Below, piece by piece: positions 43,392-52,748 of a DNA stretch of 64,000 nucleotides; the first letter of the stretch is position 1; the number at the start of each line of letters is the position of its first letter. This DNA is from CBDFKB01 sp965248715 (GTDB lineage Bacteria; Pseudomonadota; Alphaproteobacteria; Rhizobiales; Rhizobiaceae), in assembly GCA_965248715.1 (NCBI GenBank), contig CBDFKB010000008.1:744001-808000 (forward strand), given 5' to 3'. The position numbers and the translations under genes were made by a program. Below the pieces are notes generated by a model. It was not told the DNA's origin and ran no database searches. It worked only from the letters and a program-made list of their open reading frames with translations.

Positions 43392-45730
43392 TGTTGACCG
43401 TCTTGTTTATTCGAAGGGTTCATTTTGTACATCCGCATCAAGGTCATGATTGCCAGGCCGGCGATCACCACGACCGAGATTTCGCCAAGCGTATCGAGTG
43501 CGCGAAAGTCGACAATAATCACATTGACGATGTTGCGGCCATGCGCCACCGATAGGCTGTTGGCTGCGAAAAATTCGCTGAGATTTTGGTCAAACGGCAG
43601 CGATATAGTGATTAAAAGCAAGGAAATAATGCCGATGCCGCACACGGTTGCGATCGCAATATCGAAGATGCGGTCGCGCACCGGCCGCCGATCGGATTTA
43701 AACAAATGCAGCCGGGTCATAACCAAGGCCAAGATCACCACCGACAAGGTTTCGACCATGAACTGGGTAAAGGCCAGGTCCGGCGCGCCGTACATGACGA
43801 AAATAAGCGCAACGGCAAATCCCTGAATGCCAAGCGAAACAATGGCGGTCAAGCGCGTTTGGGCAATCAAAACCGCTATCAGTCCGGCTATCGCGAGGGT
43901 GAATACCGCCCACTCATAATAGCGCAATTGCGGGAATACCGGCCACTTCGGCAATTCGCCAAAAGCAATCGCCGGCCCCACCAGGGCGGTCGCGATCGCG
44001 GCCGCAGTTACCGTCAAATACGCCTCAAGACGCCCGCTTTGTACAAACCTCGTGATGCGATAGGAACCGCGCACCAAAATGGCGATGAATTGGTCGAAGC
44101 CCTGGTCGGGTCCCCAACCGATCGTTTGCAGCACCCGCACCACCAATTGCCGCGCCTTCACTAATTTCCAGGTCACCAGACAGCCAAGTGCGATGGTGAG
44201 GATCGACAGATATAATGGCGGGCCAAGCGCGAACGATACCGCCAAATGGCCTTCGATATGATGGCCATAGATGGCAGAGGCCATGGGCGAAATAAAGTAG
44301 TGGTTTAACGGCCCAGCAAAGCCAAACGTCGACAGGCTAAAGATCGCCAATATTGTGGTGCCGAGTACCAGGGCGAACCCAGGTCGGCGAATTCTTCGTT
44401 TCGGATCCGCTTGGCCGATAAATGGTAGTACGGCGACGGCGAACGCGATCGCCAACATTAGCCCATTGCCAATGACTGCGGTTAATGTCGCCAGCACATA
44501 GGCCAAATCCAGCTTGGCGAGCGCATAGTAGATTTCTTCCTTGGCAACGAACCCGATAAAGGGCGGAATGCCGGCCATCGACAGCGCGCAAACCAACGAA
44601 ATTCCAAATAGAAACGGCAAACTTCTTCGAAGGCCGGAAAGTTCGGTCACGTTCCTTGTGCCGGCGGACAAATCAATCGCACCGGCCGCCATGAACAGGC
44701 CGCCTTTGAAAAACGCGTGGGCCAGTAAATAGGTGGTCGCCGCCAACATCGCTTTTTCACCGCCCCAGCCGACCAGCATCACCAAAAGCCCAAGCGAGGC
44801 GACCGTGGTTTGCGCCAACATCAGCTTCAGATCAGTTTGGCCGACGGCAAGAATTGCGCCGACCAGTAAGGTGGTGCCGCCGAATATCGGCAAAATAGTT
44901 TCCCAAGCCACAGTATCACCGAGCACCGGATTAAGCCGCATCAGTAGATAGACGCCGGCCTTCACCATGGTGGCCGAGTGTAGGTAAGCAGACACCGGCG
45001 TCGGCGCTTCCATCGCGTTCGGCAGCCAGAAGTGGAACGGATATTGCGCCGATTTGGTAAAAGCGCCGCCTAGCACTAGGAGCAGCGCCAGCACATAAAA
45101 CGGGCTTTCGCGCAGCATGTCGCCGGAGTTTATAACCAACGACAGTTCCGTGAGGCCGGTAATATTCTGGATCACGATATATCCGGCCAATAATGCCAAG
45201 CCGCCGGTTCCAGTTACCACCAGCGCCTGCATAGCGGCGCGGCGCGAGCGCTCGCGTTCATGGCCGAAGCCGATCAGCAGGTAGGACGAGACCGAGGTCA
45301 TTTCCCACAACACGAACATGGTGATCATGTTGTCGGCGCATACCAGGCCAAGCATCGAGCCCATAAACAGGAACATGAAACTGAGAAACCGACCGAATTG
45401 GGCATGAGTGCCGAGATAAGCGCCGGAATATAAAATGATCAGAGTGCCAATGCCGGAGATCAGCAGTGCGAAGGTTAGGCTCAGGCCATCCAAAAAGAAT
45501 GAAATCTGCACCCCATATGCAGGCACCCACATGAACCCGCCGAGATAAGGATGGCCCTCCGCAACCCCTGGGACCATTGCGCAAAAGTGCAGGAATATAA
45601 CCAACGGCACCAGCGCCAGCACCATTGCCGCATTACGCGACATCGTTCGTACCAAGACCGGCGCCAATGCGGCTGCCGCAAACGGCGTGCCCAGCAACAA
45701 TAGTGTGATCGTGGGATGCAAGAAAGGCAC
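43388..45730 (-). CDS. mrpA: Na+/H+ antiporter subunit MrpA
   Basis: 780 residues, about 20 membrane segments. The N-terminal two thirds is NuoL-like (MTSVSSYLLIGFGHERERSR; KSAQYPFHFWLPNAMEAPTP), and the C-terminal part carries the MrpA-specific domain (YGAPDLAFTQFMVETLSVV) and a DUF4040-like region (FRALDTLGEISVVVIAGL). First gene of the operon; the gap 45731-45896 should hold its promoter, divergent from msrB. The Mrp complex expels Na+ under alkaline or saline stress. Confidence 0.94.
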   Translation of the reverse strand: MPFLHPTITLLLLGTPFAAAALAPVLVRTMSRNAAMVLALVPLVIFLHFCAMVPGVAEGHPYLGGFMWVPAYGVQISFFLDGLSLTFALLISGIGTLIILYSGAYLGTHAQFGRFLSFMFLFMGSMLGLVCADNMITMFVLWEMTSVSSYLLIGFGHERERSRRAAMQALVVTGTGGLALLAGYIVIQNITGLTELSLVINSGDMLRESPFYVLALLLVLGGAFTKSAQYPFHFWLPNAMEAPTPVSAYLHSATMVKAGVYLLMRLNPVLGDTVAWETILPIFGGTTLLVGAILAVGQTDLKLMLAQTTVASLGLLVMLVGWGGEKAMLAATTYLLAHAFFKGGLFMAAGAIDLSAGTRNVTELSGLRRSLPFLFGISLVCALSMAGIPPFIGFVAKEEIYYALAKLDLAYVLATLTAVIGNGLMLAIAFAVAVLPFIGQADPKRRIRRPGFALVLGTTILAIFSLSTFGFAGPLNHYFISPMASAIYGHHIEGHLAVSFALGPPLYLSILTIALGCLVTWKLVKARQLVVRVLQTIGWGPDQGFDQFIAILVRGSYRITRFVQSGRLEAYLTVTAAAIATALVGPAIAFGELPKWPVFPQLRYYEWAVFTLAIAGLIAVLIAQTRLTAIVSLGIQGFAVALIFVMYGAPDLAFTQFMVETLSVVILALVMTRLHLFKSDRRPVRDRIFDIAIATVCGIGIISLLLITISLPFDQNLSEFFAANSLSVAHGRNIVNVIIVDFRALDTLGEISVVVIAGLAIMTLMRMYKMNPSNKQDGQQ

Positions 45731-45896
45731 TGGATAACGGTCCCTAAGCGATTATCTTAACGGTGATCGAACGTATGTTGCGCGAGTTCGCCGCGCCAAG
45801 ACTTTCACGACAGTTCCGCCCGCTACCAATACACATTATTAGAGCATGGAATTTGTACAGCAGAACCCAAACTGTCGGTATCAGAACAGGAGCGAC

Positions 45897-46307
45897 ATGG
45901 CAAAAGTCGAAAAACCAGATCATGAGTGGCGCAAACTATTGACCGATGAACAATACAAGGTCACCCGCAAAGCGGGTACCGAACCCCCGTTTACCGGGCC
46001 AAACTGGGATAATAAGGCGGACGGCGCATATCAGTGCGTTGGTTGCGGCCGGCCTTTGTTTGATTCCGACGCGAAGTATGATTCAGGTACCGGATGGCCG
46101 AGTTTTCACTCCCCAGCCAGCAGCGAAGCGGTAAGCGAGCACCCCGACCGCGCCTTGTTCATGACCCGCATTGAGGTCAAATGCGCCGATTGTGAAGCCC
46201 ATCTCGGCCATGTGTTTAATGATGGCCCGCAGCCGAGCGGCCTGCGCTACTGCATGAACGGACAGGCTATGACTTTCGTGCCGAGCAAGGATAAATCTTC
46301 AAATTGA
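45897..46307 (+). CDS. msrB: Peptide-methionine (R)-S-oxide reductase
   Basis: 136 residues from ATG at 45897 (AGGAG six bases upstream). Reduces methionine-R-sulfoxide in proteins. Two CxxC zinc pairs (CVGCG at residues 47-50 and CADCEAHLGHVF) and the active-site Cys in RYCMNG. The family usually has a serine or cysteine-linked resolving site nearer the N-terminus. The stop overlaps the TTG start of ptrB by four bases. Confidence 0.95.
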   Translation: MAKVEKPDHEWRKLLTDEQYKVTRKAGTEPPFTGPNWDNKADGAYQCVGCGRPLFDSDAKYDSGTGWPSFHSPASSEAVSEHPDRALFMTRIEVKCADCEAHLGHVFNDGPQPSGLRYCMNGQAMTFVPSKDKSSN

Positions 46308-48394
46308 CCTTCGATCTAAAATCAAAACCGCCGGTTGCCGCGCGCCGCCCGGTTGAAACCAGCGTTCACGGCAACAAATTGGTGGACGATTATGGCTGGT
46401 TGCGCGCAGACAATTGGCGCGAGGTTATGCAGGACCCGAGCCAACTGGCAGACGACATACGCGATTATTTGGAGGCGGAAAACGCCTACCAGAAGTCGGT
46501 AATGGTTGACAGCCAGGGATTGCAGCAAGCGCTCTATAAGGAAATGCGCGGGCGCATCAAAGAAGATGATTCCTCGGTGCCGATGAAAGACGGGCCGTGG
46601 CGCTATGGGGTGTCATTCGTCGAGGATGGAGAGCATGCACGCTATGTGCGATTGGCAGCAAACCAAACCAACGAGCAAGTAATCCTCGACGGCAATTTGG
46701 AAGCGCAAGGCAAGACCTATTTCCGCATTACCGGTAGCAGCCATTCCCCCGACCATAGCCGTCTCGCCTGGGCCGCCGATGATAAAGGTTCGGAACTAAG
46801 CACGGTACGGATACGCGATATCGCATCCGCAACCGACCTGCCAGATAAGATTGAGCGGACCAATGGCAACGTGATTTGGTCGCGGGATTCAAAATCGATT
46901 TTGTACACCAAACTGGATCAAAACCACCGCCCTTCGTCCGTTCAAGCCCACCGCGTTTGCGACGATTCCAAAGACGATACTACTATTTATCAGGAACCAG
47001 ATGGCGGCTTTTTTGTTGGTATCGGCAACACCCAAAGCCGCAATTTTATCGTCATTGATGCCCACGACCACGAAACCTCGGAGAGTTGGCTGGTGCCGGC
47101 AAACGATGTCGGCAGTACACCGATTTTGTTTCGAGCACGCCAAACCGGGGTCGAATACAGCCTCGACGAGGGTGGTGGTTATTTCTACATCCTCACCAAT
47201 CTCGGCGACGCCAAGGATTTCTGCATCTGCCGCACCCCAGTCGATGATTTCACAGACGCAAGCTGGGAAGTTTACGTCCCCCATGCGCCTGGCCGGCTAA
47301 TCGCCAGTCACATGGTGTTAGCCAACCATCTGGTCTGGCTGGAACGTCGCGACGGCCTGCCGCAAATAGTTGTCAAACGACTAACCGACGGCGGCGAACA
47401 CGCGATCGTATTTGCCGAAGATGCCTATTCGCTCGGCTTGATCGGCAATTATGAGTTCGATACCACCACCATCCGTTTTAGTTATTCTTCGATGGCAACT
47501 CCGGCCCAGGTCTTTGACTACAATTTAGAAACCCACGAGCGTAGCCTGCTGAAATCCCAAGAAATTCCGTCAGGCCACAATGTCGCAAACTATGCCACCA
47601 AGCGGATATTTGCGACTGCCAAAGATGGCGCAGAGGTGCCCATTTCCCTGCTTTGGCACAAAGATACCCCCCTGGATGGCACCGCGCCTTGCCTGTTATA
47701 CGGGTACGGCGCCTATGGAATTTCCATTCCGGCAAGTTTTTCTACTAACGCGCTATCGCTGGTCGAGCGCGGTTTCGTCTACGCAATTGCCCATGTGCGT
47801 GGTGGCAAGGATAAGGGATTTGCCTGGTACGAAGACGGCAAGCGACTAAACAAACGCAATACGTTTGATGATTTTGTTGCCTGTGCCCAGCATTTGATTG
47901 AGCAGCGATATACCGGCCATGGCCAGATTGTGGCCCAGGGCGGTAGTGCCGGTGGCATGTTAATGGGGGTAATCGCCAACCAGGCGCCCGAATTGTTCGC
48001 CGGCATCATCGCCGAAGTGCCGTTCGTGGACGTGCTCAACACTATGCTCGACGACAGCCTGCCCTTGACTCCGCCCGAATGGCCAGAATGGGGCAATCCG
48101 ATCAATTCCAAGACGGATTACAACTATATCGCCGGCTATTCACCCTATGATCGGGTCACCGCACAATCCTATCCGGCGATCTTGGCGGTGGGTGGGTTGA
48201 GCGACCCGCGGGTTACCTATTGGGAGCCGGCCAAATGGGTTGCCAAACTACGTTGTCACCATCAAGACAGCCAGCCGATCCTGCTGAAAACTAATATGGA
48301 AGCCGGACATGGTGGTGCGTCCGGGCGCTTTAGTCGACTGCACGAAGTAGCGCTCGGTTACGCATTCGCGTTGATGGCGGTCGGTAGGGCATAA
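46304..48394 (+). CDS. ptrB: Oligopeptidase B (S9 family serine peptidase)
   Basis: 696 residues. Cuts short peptides after Arg or Lys. The N-terminal beta-propeller (residues about 70-400) begins with YGWLRADNWREVMQDP. The C-terminal alpha/beta-hydrolase holds the nucleophile in GGSAGGMLMG, an Asp in GGLSDPRV and the His in AGHGGASGRF. Start: TTG at 46304, overlapping the msrB stop as TTGA, which suggests coupled translation; no ATG at a better place is seen. Confidence 0.93.
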   Translation: MTFDLKSKPPVAARRPVETSVHGNKLVDDYGWLRADNWREVMQDPSQLADDIRDYLEAENAYQKSVMVDSQGLQQALYKEMRGRIKEDDSSVPMKDGPWRYGVSFVEDGEHARYVRLAANQTNEQVILDGNLEAQGKTYFRITGSSHSPDHSRLAWAADDKGSELSTVRIRDIASATDLPDKIERTNGNVIWSRDSKSILYTKLDQNHRPSSVQAHRVCDDSKDDTTIYQEPDGGFFVGIGNTQSRNFIVIDAHDHETSESWLVPANDVGSTPILFRARQTGVEYSLDEGGGYFYILTNLGDAKDFCICRTPVDDFTDASWEVYVPHAPGRLIASHMVLANHLVWLERRDGLPQIVVKRLTDGGEHAIVFAEDAYSLGLIGNYEFDTTTIRFSYSSMATPAQVFDYNLETHERSLLKSQEIPSGHNVANYATKRIFATAKDGAEVPISLLWHKDTPLDGTAPCLLYGYGAYGISIPASFSTNALSLVERGFVYAIAHVRGGKDKGFAWYEDGKRLNKRNTFDDFVACAQHLIEQRYTGHGQIVAQGGSAGGMLMGVIANQAPELFAGIIAEVPFVDVLNTMLDDSLPLTPPEWPEWGNPINSKTDYNYIAGYSPYDRVTAQSYPAILAVGGLSDPRVTYWEPAKWVAKLRCHHQDSQPILLKTNMEAGHGGASGRFSRLHEVALGYAFALMAVGRA

Positions 48395-48400
48395 TCATCC

Positions 48401-49312
48401 CTACTTCCTTGTTTCGATCGGCGGCACAAATTTTAGATAGGCAGCAATCGCTGCGCGGTCGGCGGCCGGTAATTTGGCCATATTTTGCTGCACCGCAACC
48501 ATGGCGTCGCCGAAGGTGTCGAACCCGGGCGTAAATCCGGTCTCCAACCCGTAAGCGATGTCGATTTCGCTCCAATCGCCGATACCACTGGCGTGCGAAG
48601 TGATGTTGGGTATTCGCCCCTTGCCTTCTGGTGCCGGACCGCCGCCGAGCCATTTGCCGGTAATCATGCCGCCGGTGAAATTGCGCGGCGTGTGGCATTC
48701 GCCGCAATGACCGGGGCCTTCGACCAGATAGCGGCCGCGCTGTAATTTTGGGTCATCTTGCGGCAAGGCGATAATCGGCGCGTCGGATAGATACAGACGT
48801 TTCCACAAACCCAGGCCGCGACGCATGCGAAATATCAACGGTAACTCATGCGGTTTGTAGGGCTTATCTAGCGCCGGAAGGGTCTGCAAATAAGCCCACA
48901 GATTTGCTACGTCCTTAAGCTCCATTCGGGCATAAGATGTATAGGGAAACGCCGGGTAATAATGGTTACCCCCCGGCGAAATGCCGCGCAACATCGCGTT
49001 GGCAAAATCGGCCAGCGACCAAGCGCCGATGCCCTTTTGCGGATCAGTGGAAATGTTTGGCGGGTAAAAGGTTCCAAACGGGGTTACCAGGCCAAGCCCA
49101 CCCCCGAGCATGGTTTTGTCTTTGGCGCTGGCGTGGCACGAAGCACACCCGCCGGCCCAAAATACTTGTTCGCCGGCCACTGGATCGCCGGTTTTGATTG
49201 CCGCGATTTGATCTGCGCCAAGCCGCTGCGGCCCACTGACGATCCAGGCCGATATCCCGGCTGCCAGCGCGAAAACCGCAAGGATGCTCACTGTCTTCTT
49301 GATCGGTATCAT
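48401..49312 (-). CDS. Dihaem cytochrome c
   Basis: 303 residues from ATG at 49312, beginning with a signal/anchor segment (VSILAVFALAAGISAWIVSG). Two c-type haem sites: CASCH (residues 56-60) and CGECH in the second domain, each with a downstream Met or TG-type loop (GGNHYYPAFPYTSYARM). It resembles membrane-anchored electron carriers that pair with dehydrogenases of the aldehyde or gluconate type; the partner is not in the window. Convergent with ptrB, 6 bp apart. Confidence 0.85.
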   Translation of the reverse strand: MIPIKKTVSILAVFALAAGISAWIVSGPQRLGADQIAAIKTGDPVAGEQVFWAGGCASCHASAKDKTMLGGGLGLVTPFGTFYPPNISTDPQKGIGAWSLADFANAMLRGISPGGNHYYPAFPYTSYARMELKDVANLWAYLQTLPALDKPYKPHELPLIFRMRRGLGLWKRLYLSDAPIIALPQDDPKLQRGRYLVEGPGHCGECHTPRNFTGGMITGKWLGGGPAPEGKGRIPNITSHASGIGDWSEIDIAYGLETGFTPGFDTFGDAMVAVQQNMAKLPAADRAAIAAYLKFVPPIETRK

Positions 49313-49432
49313 GGTGAATAAACTATTGGGATCCCGCTTCGGGTGCGAAACAAATGATTGTGTCAACGTGGCACCGCTCCTGCGGTGTCGATGACCCTCC
49401 ACAACGAAAAGCACAAAAATCTTAGCGGAAAC

Positions 49433-49465
49433 CAAAAACCCGGCCGCTTGGGCCGGGTTTATTAT
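49433..49465 (-). terminator. Rho-independent terminator of sodB
   Basis: On the minus strand AAACCCGGCC-CAAGC-GGCCGGGTTTTT forms a GC-rich hairpin followed by a T run, 24-56 bases after the sodB stop. It may also act on the opposite strand. Confidence 0.85.
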
Positions 49466-49488
49466 TGTCGACCAGTACTTGAGAAAAG

Positions 49489-50091
49489 TCAGGCAGTCGC
49501 GGCTTCGTACATTTCGCCCACATAATCCCAATTGATCAGATGATCAACGAAAGCTTCGAGATATTTCGGCCGCGCGTTGCGGTAGTCGATATAGTAGGAA
49601 TGCTCCCACACGTCGCAGCCCAAAATCGGTGATGCGCCATGCACCAAAGGGTTTTCACCGTTTGGCGTCTTCATCACTTCCAGCTTGCCGTCCTTGACCG
49701 CAAGCCAGCACCAGCCGGACCCGAACTGGGTGGTGCCGGCAGCGATGAAATCGGCGCGGAACTTGTCGTAGCCGCCAATGTCACTGTCGATCGCGCTGGC
49801 AAGTTTTCCGGGCATACTGGTGCCGCCACCGCCGCCCTTCATCCAGTTCCAAAAGTGAATGTGATTGTAATGCTGGCCGGCATTGTTGAACAAACCCGGG
49901 TTCGAGCCATAGCTTCCGCGCACCACATCTTCCAGAGATTTGCCTTCCAGGCCACTGTCCTTGAGCAGATTACTGCCATTGGTCACATAGGCCATGTGGT
50001 GTTTGTCGTGGTGAAACTCCAAGGTTTCGGCCGACATGTGATCCCCAAGGCTGTCATAGGCATAGGGTAGATCGGGCAGTTCAAAAGCCAT
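49489..50091 (-). CDS. sodB: Superoxide dismutase (Fe/Mn type)
   Basis: 200 residues. Converts superoxide to oxygen and hydrogen peroxide. Metal ligands: His in ETLEFHHDKHH, His in NHIHFWNW, and the DVWEHSYYIDY motif giving Asp and His. The QFGSGWCWLA segment and Gln positions suit the iron-type or cambialistic enzyme. No signal peptide, so cytoplasmic. Clear terminator downstream. Confidence 0.95.
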   Translation of the reverse strand: MAFELPDLPYAYDSLGDHMSAETLEFHHDKHHMAYVTNGSNLLKDSGLEGKSLEDVVRGSYGSNPGLFNNAGQHYNHIHFWNWMKGGGGGTSMPGKLASAIDSDIGGYDKFRADFIAAGTTQFGSGWCWLAVKDGKLEVMKTPNGENPLVHGASPILGCDVWEHSYYIDYRNARPKYLEAFVDHLINWDYVGEMYEAATA

Positions 50092-50269
50092 TCGGTGTAC
50101 TCCTCGTTTTTAAATCGGTTGCCGAGCAACCGCGATATGCGTTCCGGCCGACAATTAGTGACAATGGCGCGCCGATACAATCCCGCGCAGGTTCGTGTAA
50201 GCCCAATTCATCCGGCTTTGGCGCATGGTTAACGCAATTAAAAAATCGGCATTTGCGCCAACTGCCAGC

Positions 50270-51127
50270 TCACCCGTGCGCCCACTCCCAATATAGTTTG
50301 CGCGCCTTGGCCGCTACTGGTCCAGGTTGAAATTTGCGATCCTCGAAGCCGATGATCGACATTACCTTGTTGTAATTGCCGGTCGAAAATATTTCGTCAG
50401 CGTCGAGAAAATCCTGCACGCTGAGAACCTGATCACGGACCTCAAAGCCGGCTTCACCCAACAATTTCATGACCCGCGACCTTGTGATCCCGGCCAAAAA
50501 GGTGCCGTTGGCCGATGGGGTCAGCACCACCCCGTCTTTGACCAGGAAAATGTTGGCGGTCGCCAACTCGGCCACATTACCGAGGAAATCCAGCAACACC
50601 GCATTGGTGAACCCGGCTGCCATGGCTTGTTGCAGCGCCCGGCCATTGTTTGGGTACAGGCATCCGGCCTTGGCGTCGACCGGGGCGCATTCTTGGGTCG
50701 GTCGGCGTTGGCGCGAGACGCATACGTTAAAGCCGTTGGTCGGCGGTGGTACCGCTGCTTCGAACATGGTCAGGCAAAATCTGGTCGAACTCGGATCGGG
50801 CATTACCGTGGTCGGCCCGCCGTGCTCGGCCCAATAGATTGGCCGAATATACAATTCTGCATTGTCGTCAAATCGCTTCAGACCTTCGTGGCACAACGCT
50901 TCGATTTCGCCGGCCTCCATGGTCGCTGCCAGACCGAGCGACAATGCCGATCGGTTGATGCGGGCGCAGTGCAGATCAAGATCGGGCATCACCCCTTCGA
51001 AGGCGCGTGCACCGTCAAATACGCTCGATCCCAACCAGGCGGCGTGGGTTCTGGCACCCATGATCGGGTGATTGCCTTCATGCCATTCACCGTCGATCCA
51101 GTTCCAGGTTTTTGAAAATTCAGTCAT
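50270..51127 (-). CDS. Class IV aminotransferase (branched-chain/D-amino acid type)
   Basis: 285 residues. Fold type IV PLP enzyme: WLGSSVFDGARAFEG, YIRPIYWAE, PLP Lys in DAKAGCLYPNNGRA, ELATANIFLVKDGVVLTP and the TFLAGITRSRVM loop that binds phosphate. Length and the Gly-Ile-Thr-Arg motif fit branched-chain aminotransferases, but substrate choice between IlvE and D-alanine or related enzymes is not certain. Single gene, with its own upstream region. Confidence 0.85.
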   Translation of the reverse strand: MTEFSKTWNWIDGEWHEGNHPIMGARTHAAWLGSSVFDGARAFEGVMPDLDLHCARINRSALSLGLAATMEAGEIEALCHEGLKRFDDNAELYIRPIYWAEHGGPTTVMPDPSSTRFCLTMFEAAVPPPTNGFNVCVSRQRRPTQECAPVDAKAGCLYPNNGRALQQAMAAGFTNAVLLDFLGNVAELATANIFLVKDGVVLTPSANGTFLAGITRSRVMKLLGEAGFEVRDQVLSVQDFLDADEIFSTGNYNKVMSIIGFEDRKFQPGPVAAKARKLYWEWAHG

Positions 51128-51229
51128 GGTGTGTCATGTCCCAATGCAAATTGTGTTGTACTATCAAATCAGCCAATTCAATGATTGTCCAATCTCAATT
51201 GTATACTGAACCGAACATGGAGACACGGG

Positions 51230-51889
51230 ATGGCAAATGAGTTCAAAGCCTATGTTTTTGACGCGTATGGAACCCTGTTCGATGTGCATTCCGCGGTCCA
51301 ACGCCATGCCGGCAATATTGGACCTGACGCGGATAAACTCTCTGCTACCTGGCGCGCCAAACAACTCGAATATAGCTGGGTGCACGGGCTGTGCGAACAC
51401 TACCGCGATTTCTGGCTACTAACCGAAGACGCGCTCGAATTTGCACTTTGCGCGGTGCCAAGCGTAAACTGTTCGGTGCGCGAAGATCTGCTCCAGGCCT
51501 ATCGCGAGCTTGATTGTTACCCCGAAGTGCCGGCGGTATTGGGGGCGCTGCGCCAAGGTGGCGCAAAGACCGCAATCCTTTCCAACGGTTCGCCCAAGAT
51601 GCTCGAAGACGCTGTCAATTCCGCCGGCATCGGCCAATTATTGAATGAGGTGATTTCGGTCGACCGGTTGCAAACCTTCAAGACCCGGCCGCAGGTTTAC
51701 GCGATGGCGAGCGAGCTATTCGATTGCGATCCAGGTGCGGTTTCGTTTCAATCGTCCAATCGCTGGGACATTGCCGGGGCAAAAGCTTTCGGTTTCCGTT
51801 GTGCGTGGATCAACCGCACCAACCAGCCTGACGAATACAAACACTTAGCCCCGGACCAGGTGTTGGGCGATCTTAACGGATTGTTGTAG
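51230..51889 (+). CDS. Haloacid dehalogenase, type II
   Basis: 219 residues from ATG at 51230 (MANEFKAYVFDAYGTLFDVH). HAD-family hydrolase with nucleophile Asp11 in FDAYGTLFD, motif II Ser in AILSNGSPKML, Lys in TFKTRPQVYAMA and acidic motif SSNRWDIAGAKAFG. This set is that of (S)-2-haloacid dehalogenases (hydrolysis of 2-halocarboxylates with inversion). The physiological substrate could differ. Ends 18 bp before the IS5 element. Confidence 0.88.
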   Translation: MANEFKAYVFDAYGTLFDVHSAVQRHAGNIGPDADKLSATWRAKQLEYSWVHGLCEHYRDFWLLTEDALEFALCAVPSVNCSVREDLLQAYRELDCYPEVPAVLGALRQGGAKTAILSNGSPKMLEDAVNSAGIGQLLNEVISVDRLQTFKTRPQVYAMASELFDCDPGAVSFQSSNRWDIAGAKAFGFRCAWINRTNQPDEYKHLAPDQVLGDLNGLL

Positions 51890-51907
51890 GCGCTAAATCG
51901 CTTATTA

Positions 51908-52748
51908 GGGTCTGTGGACATTCAGGATTCCCAAAAGCGTTGATTTCTGATTCAAGCTTCCAAAAGGGAGTTTGTAATGGACGAAAAGCGATTTGTTTTG
52001 AATGACCGGGTCTGGGAACGCCTTGCGCCTTTGCTCCCCGGCAAGGCAACAGACAGTGGCCGGACAGGCGGCGACAACCGGTTGTTTTTGGAAGCGGTGT
52101 TCTGGCGGGTGCGCACGGGGTCTCCCTGGCGCGATCTGCCGACGAAATTTGGCAACTGGAACAGCCAGTTTCGCCGGTTCCGACGATGGGCCGAGCAGGG
52201 TGTTTTCGAGAGTCTTTTCAAAGCCATGAGCAATGACCCAGACCTCGAATACGCCATGATTGATGGCACCATTGTTTCGGTTCACCAAAAGGCAACCGGC
52301 GCAAAAGGGGGACTCAAAATCAGGCCATCGGGCGCTCGCGCGGTGGGTTGACCACCAAGATCGTGGCGCTGGTGGACGCGCTTGGTAATCTTGTGCGTTT
52401 CATGCTGCTACCGGGACAGGCGCATGACATGAGGGGCGTGGCACCGCTGATCAAGGGCGTGTCATTCGCCGCTTTGCTGGCGGATAAAGCGTTTGACGCA
52501 AACTGGCTTCTGGAGGAGCTGGAAGACCGGGGCGCAACCGCCGTTATCCCGCCCAAATCAAATCGGATTGTGCAGCGAGAATACGATGAAGAGGCCTATT
52601 GTTGGCGGCATTTGGTTGAAAACTACTTCGCCAAGATCAAGGAATTTCGTGGCATCGCAACGCGTTACGATAAAACCGATAACAGCTACGCTGCCAACTG
52701 GAACCTTGTCGCGGCGCTTATCGCATCAAGGTGAATGTCCACAGACCC
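51908..52748 (+). mobile_element. IS5-family (IS427-type) insertion sequence
   Basis: 841 bp with terminal repeats GGGTCTGTGGACATTCA (51908-51924) and its reverse complement ending at 52748, flanked by TA on both sides, the target duplication of this group. Carries two overlapping frames. Confidence 0.93.
51977..52734 (+). CDS. IS427-type transposase made by programmed frameshift
   Basis: Frame 1 (51977-52351, 124 residues, DUF4096-like N-terminus KRFVLNDRVWERLAPLLPGK) runs into frame 2 (to 52734). The fusion site is near AAAAGGGGGA at about 52301-52310, after which the other frame reads NQAIGRSRGGLTTKIVAL. Catalytic Asp positions are in IDGTIVSVH and LADKAFDANW, Glu in the C-terminal VENYFAKIKEFRG. 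The element looks complete and potentially active. Confidence 0.88.

Noticed and set aside
50327..51115. Plus-strand frame of 262 codons opposite the aminotransferase
   Set aside because: Complementary to conserved PLP-enzyme coding sequence; no family resemblance.
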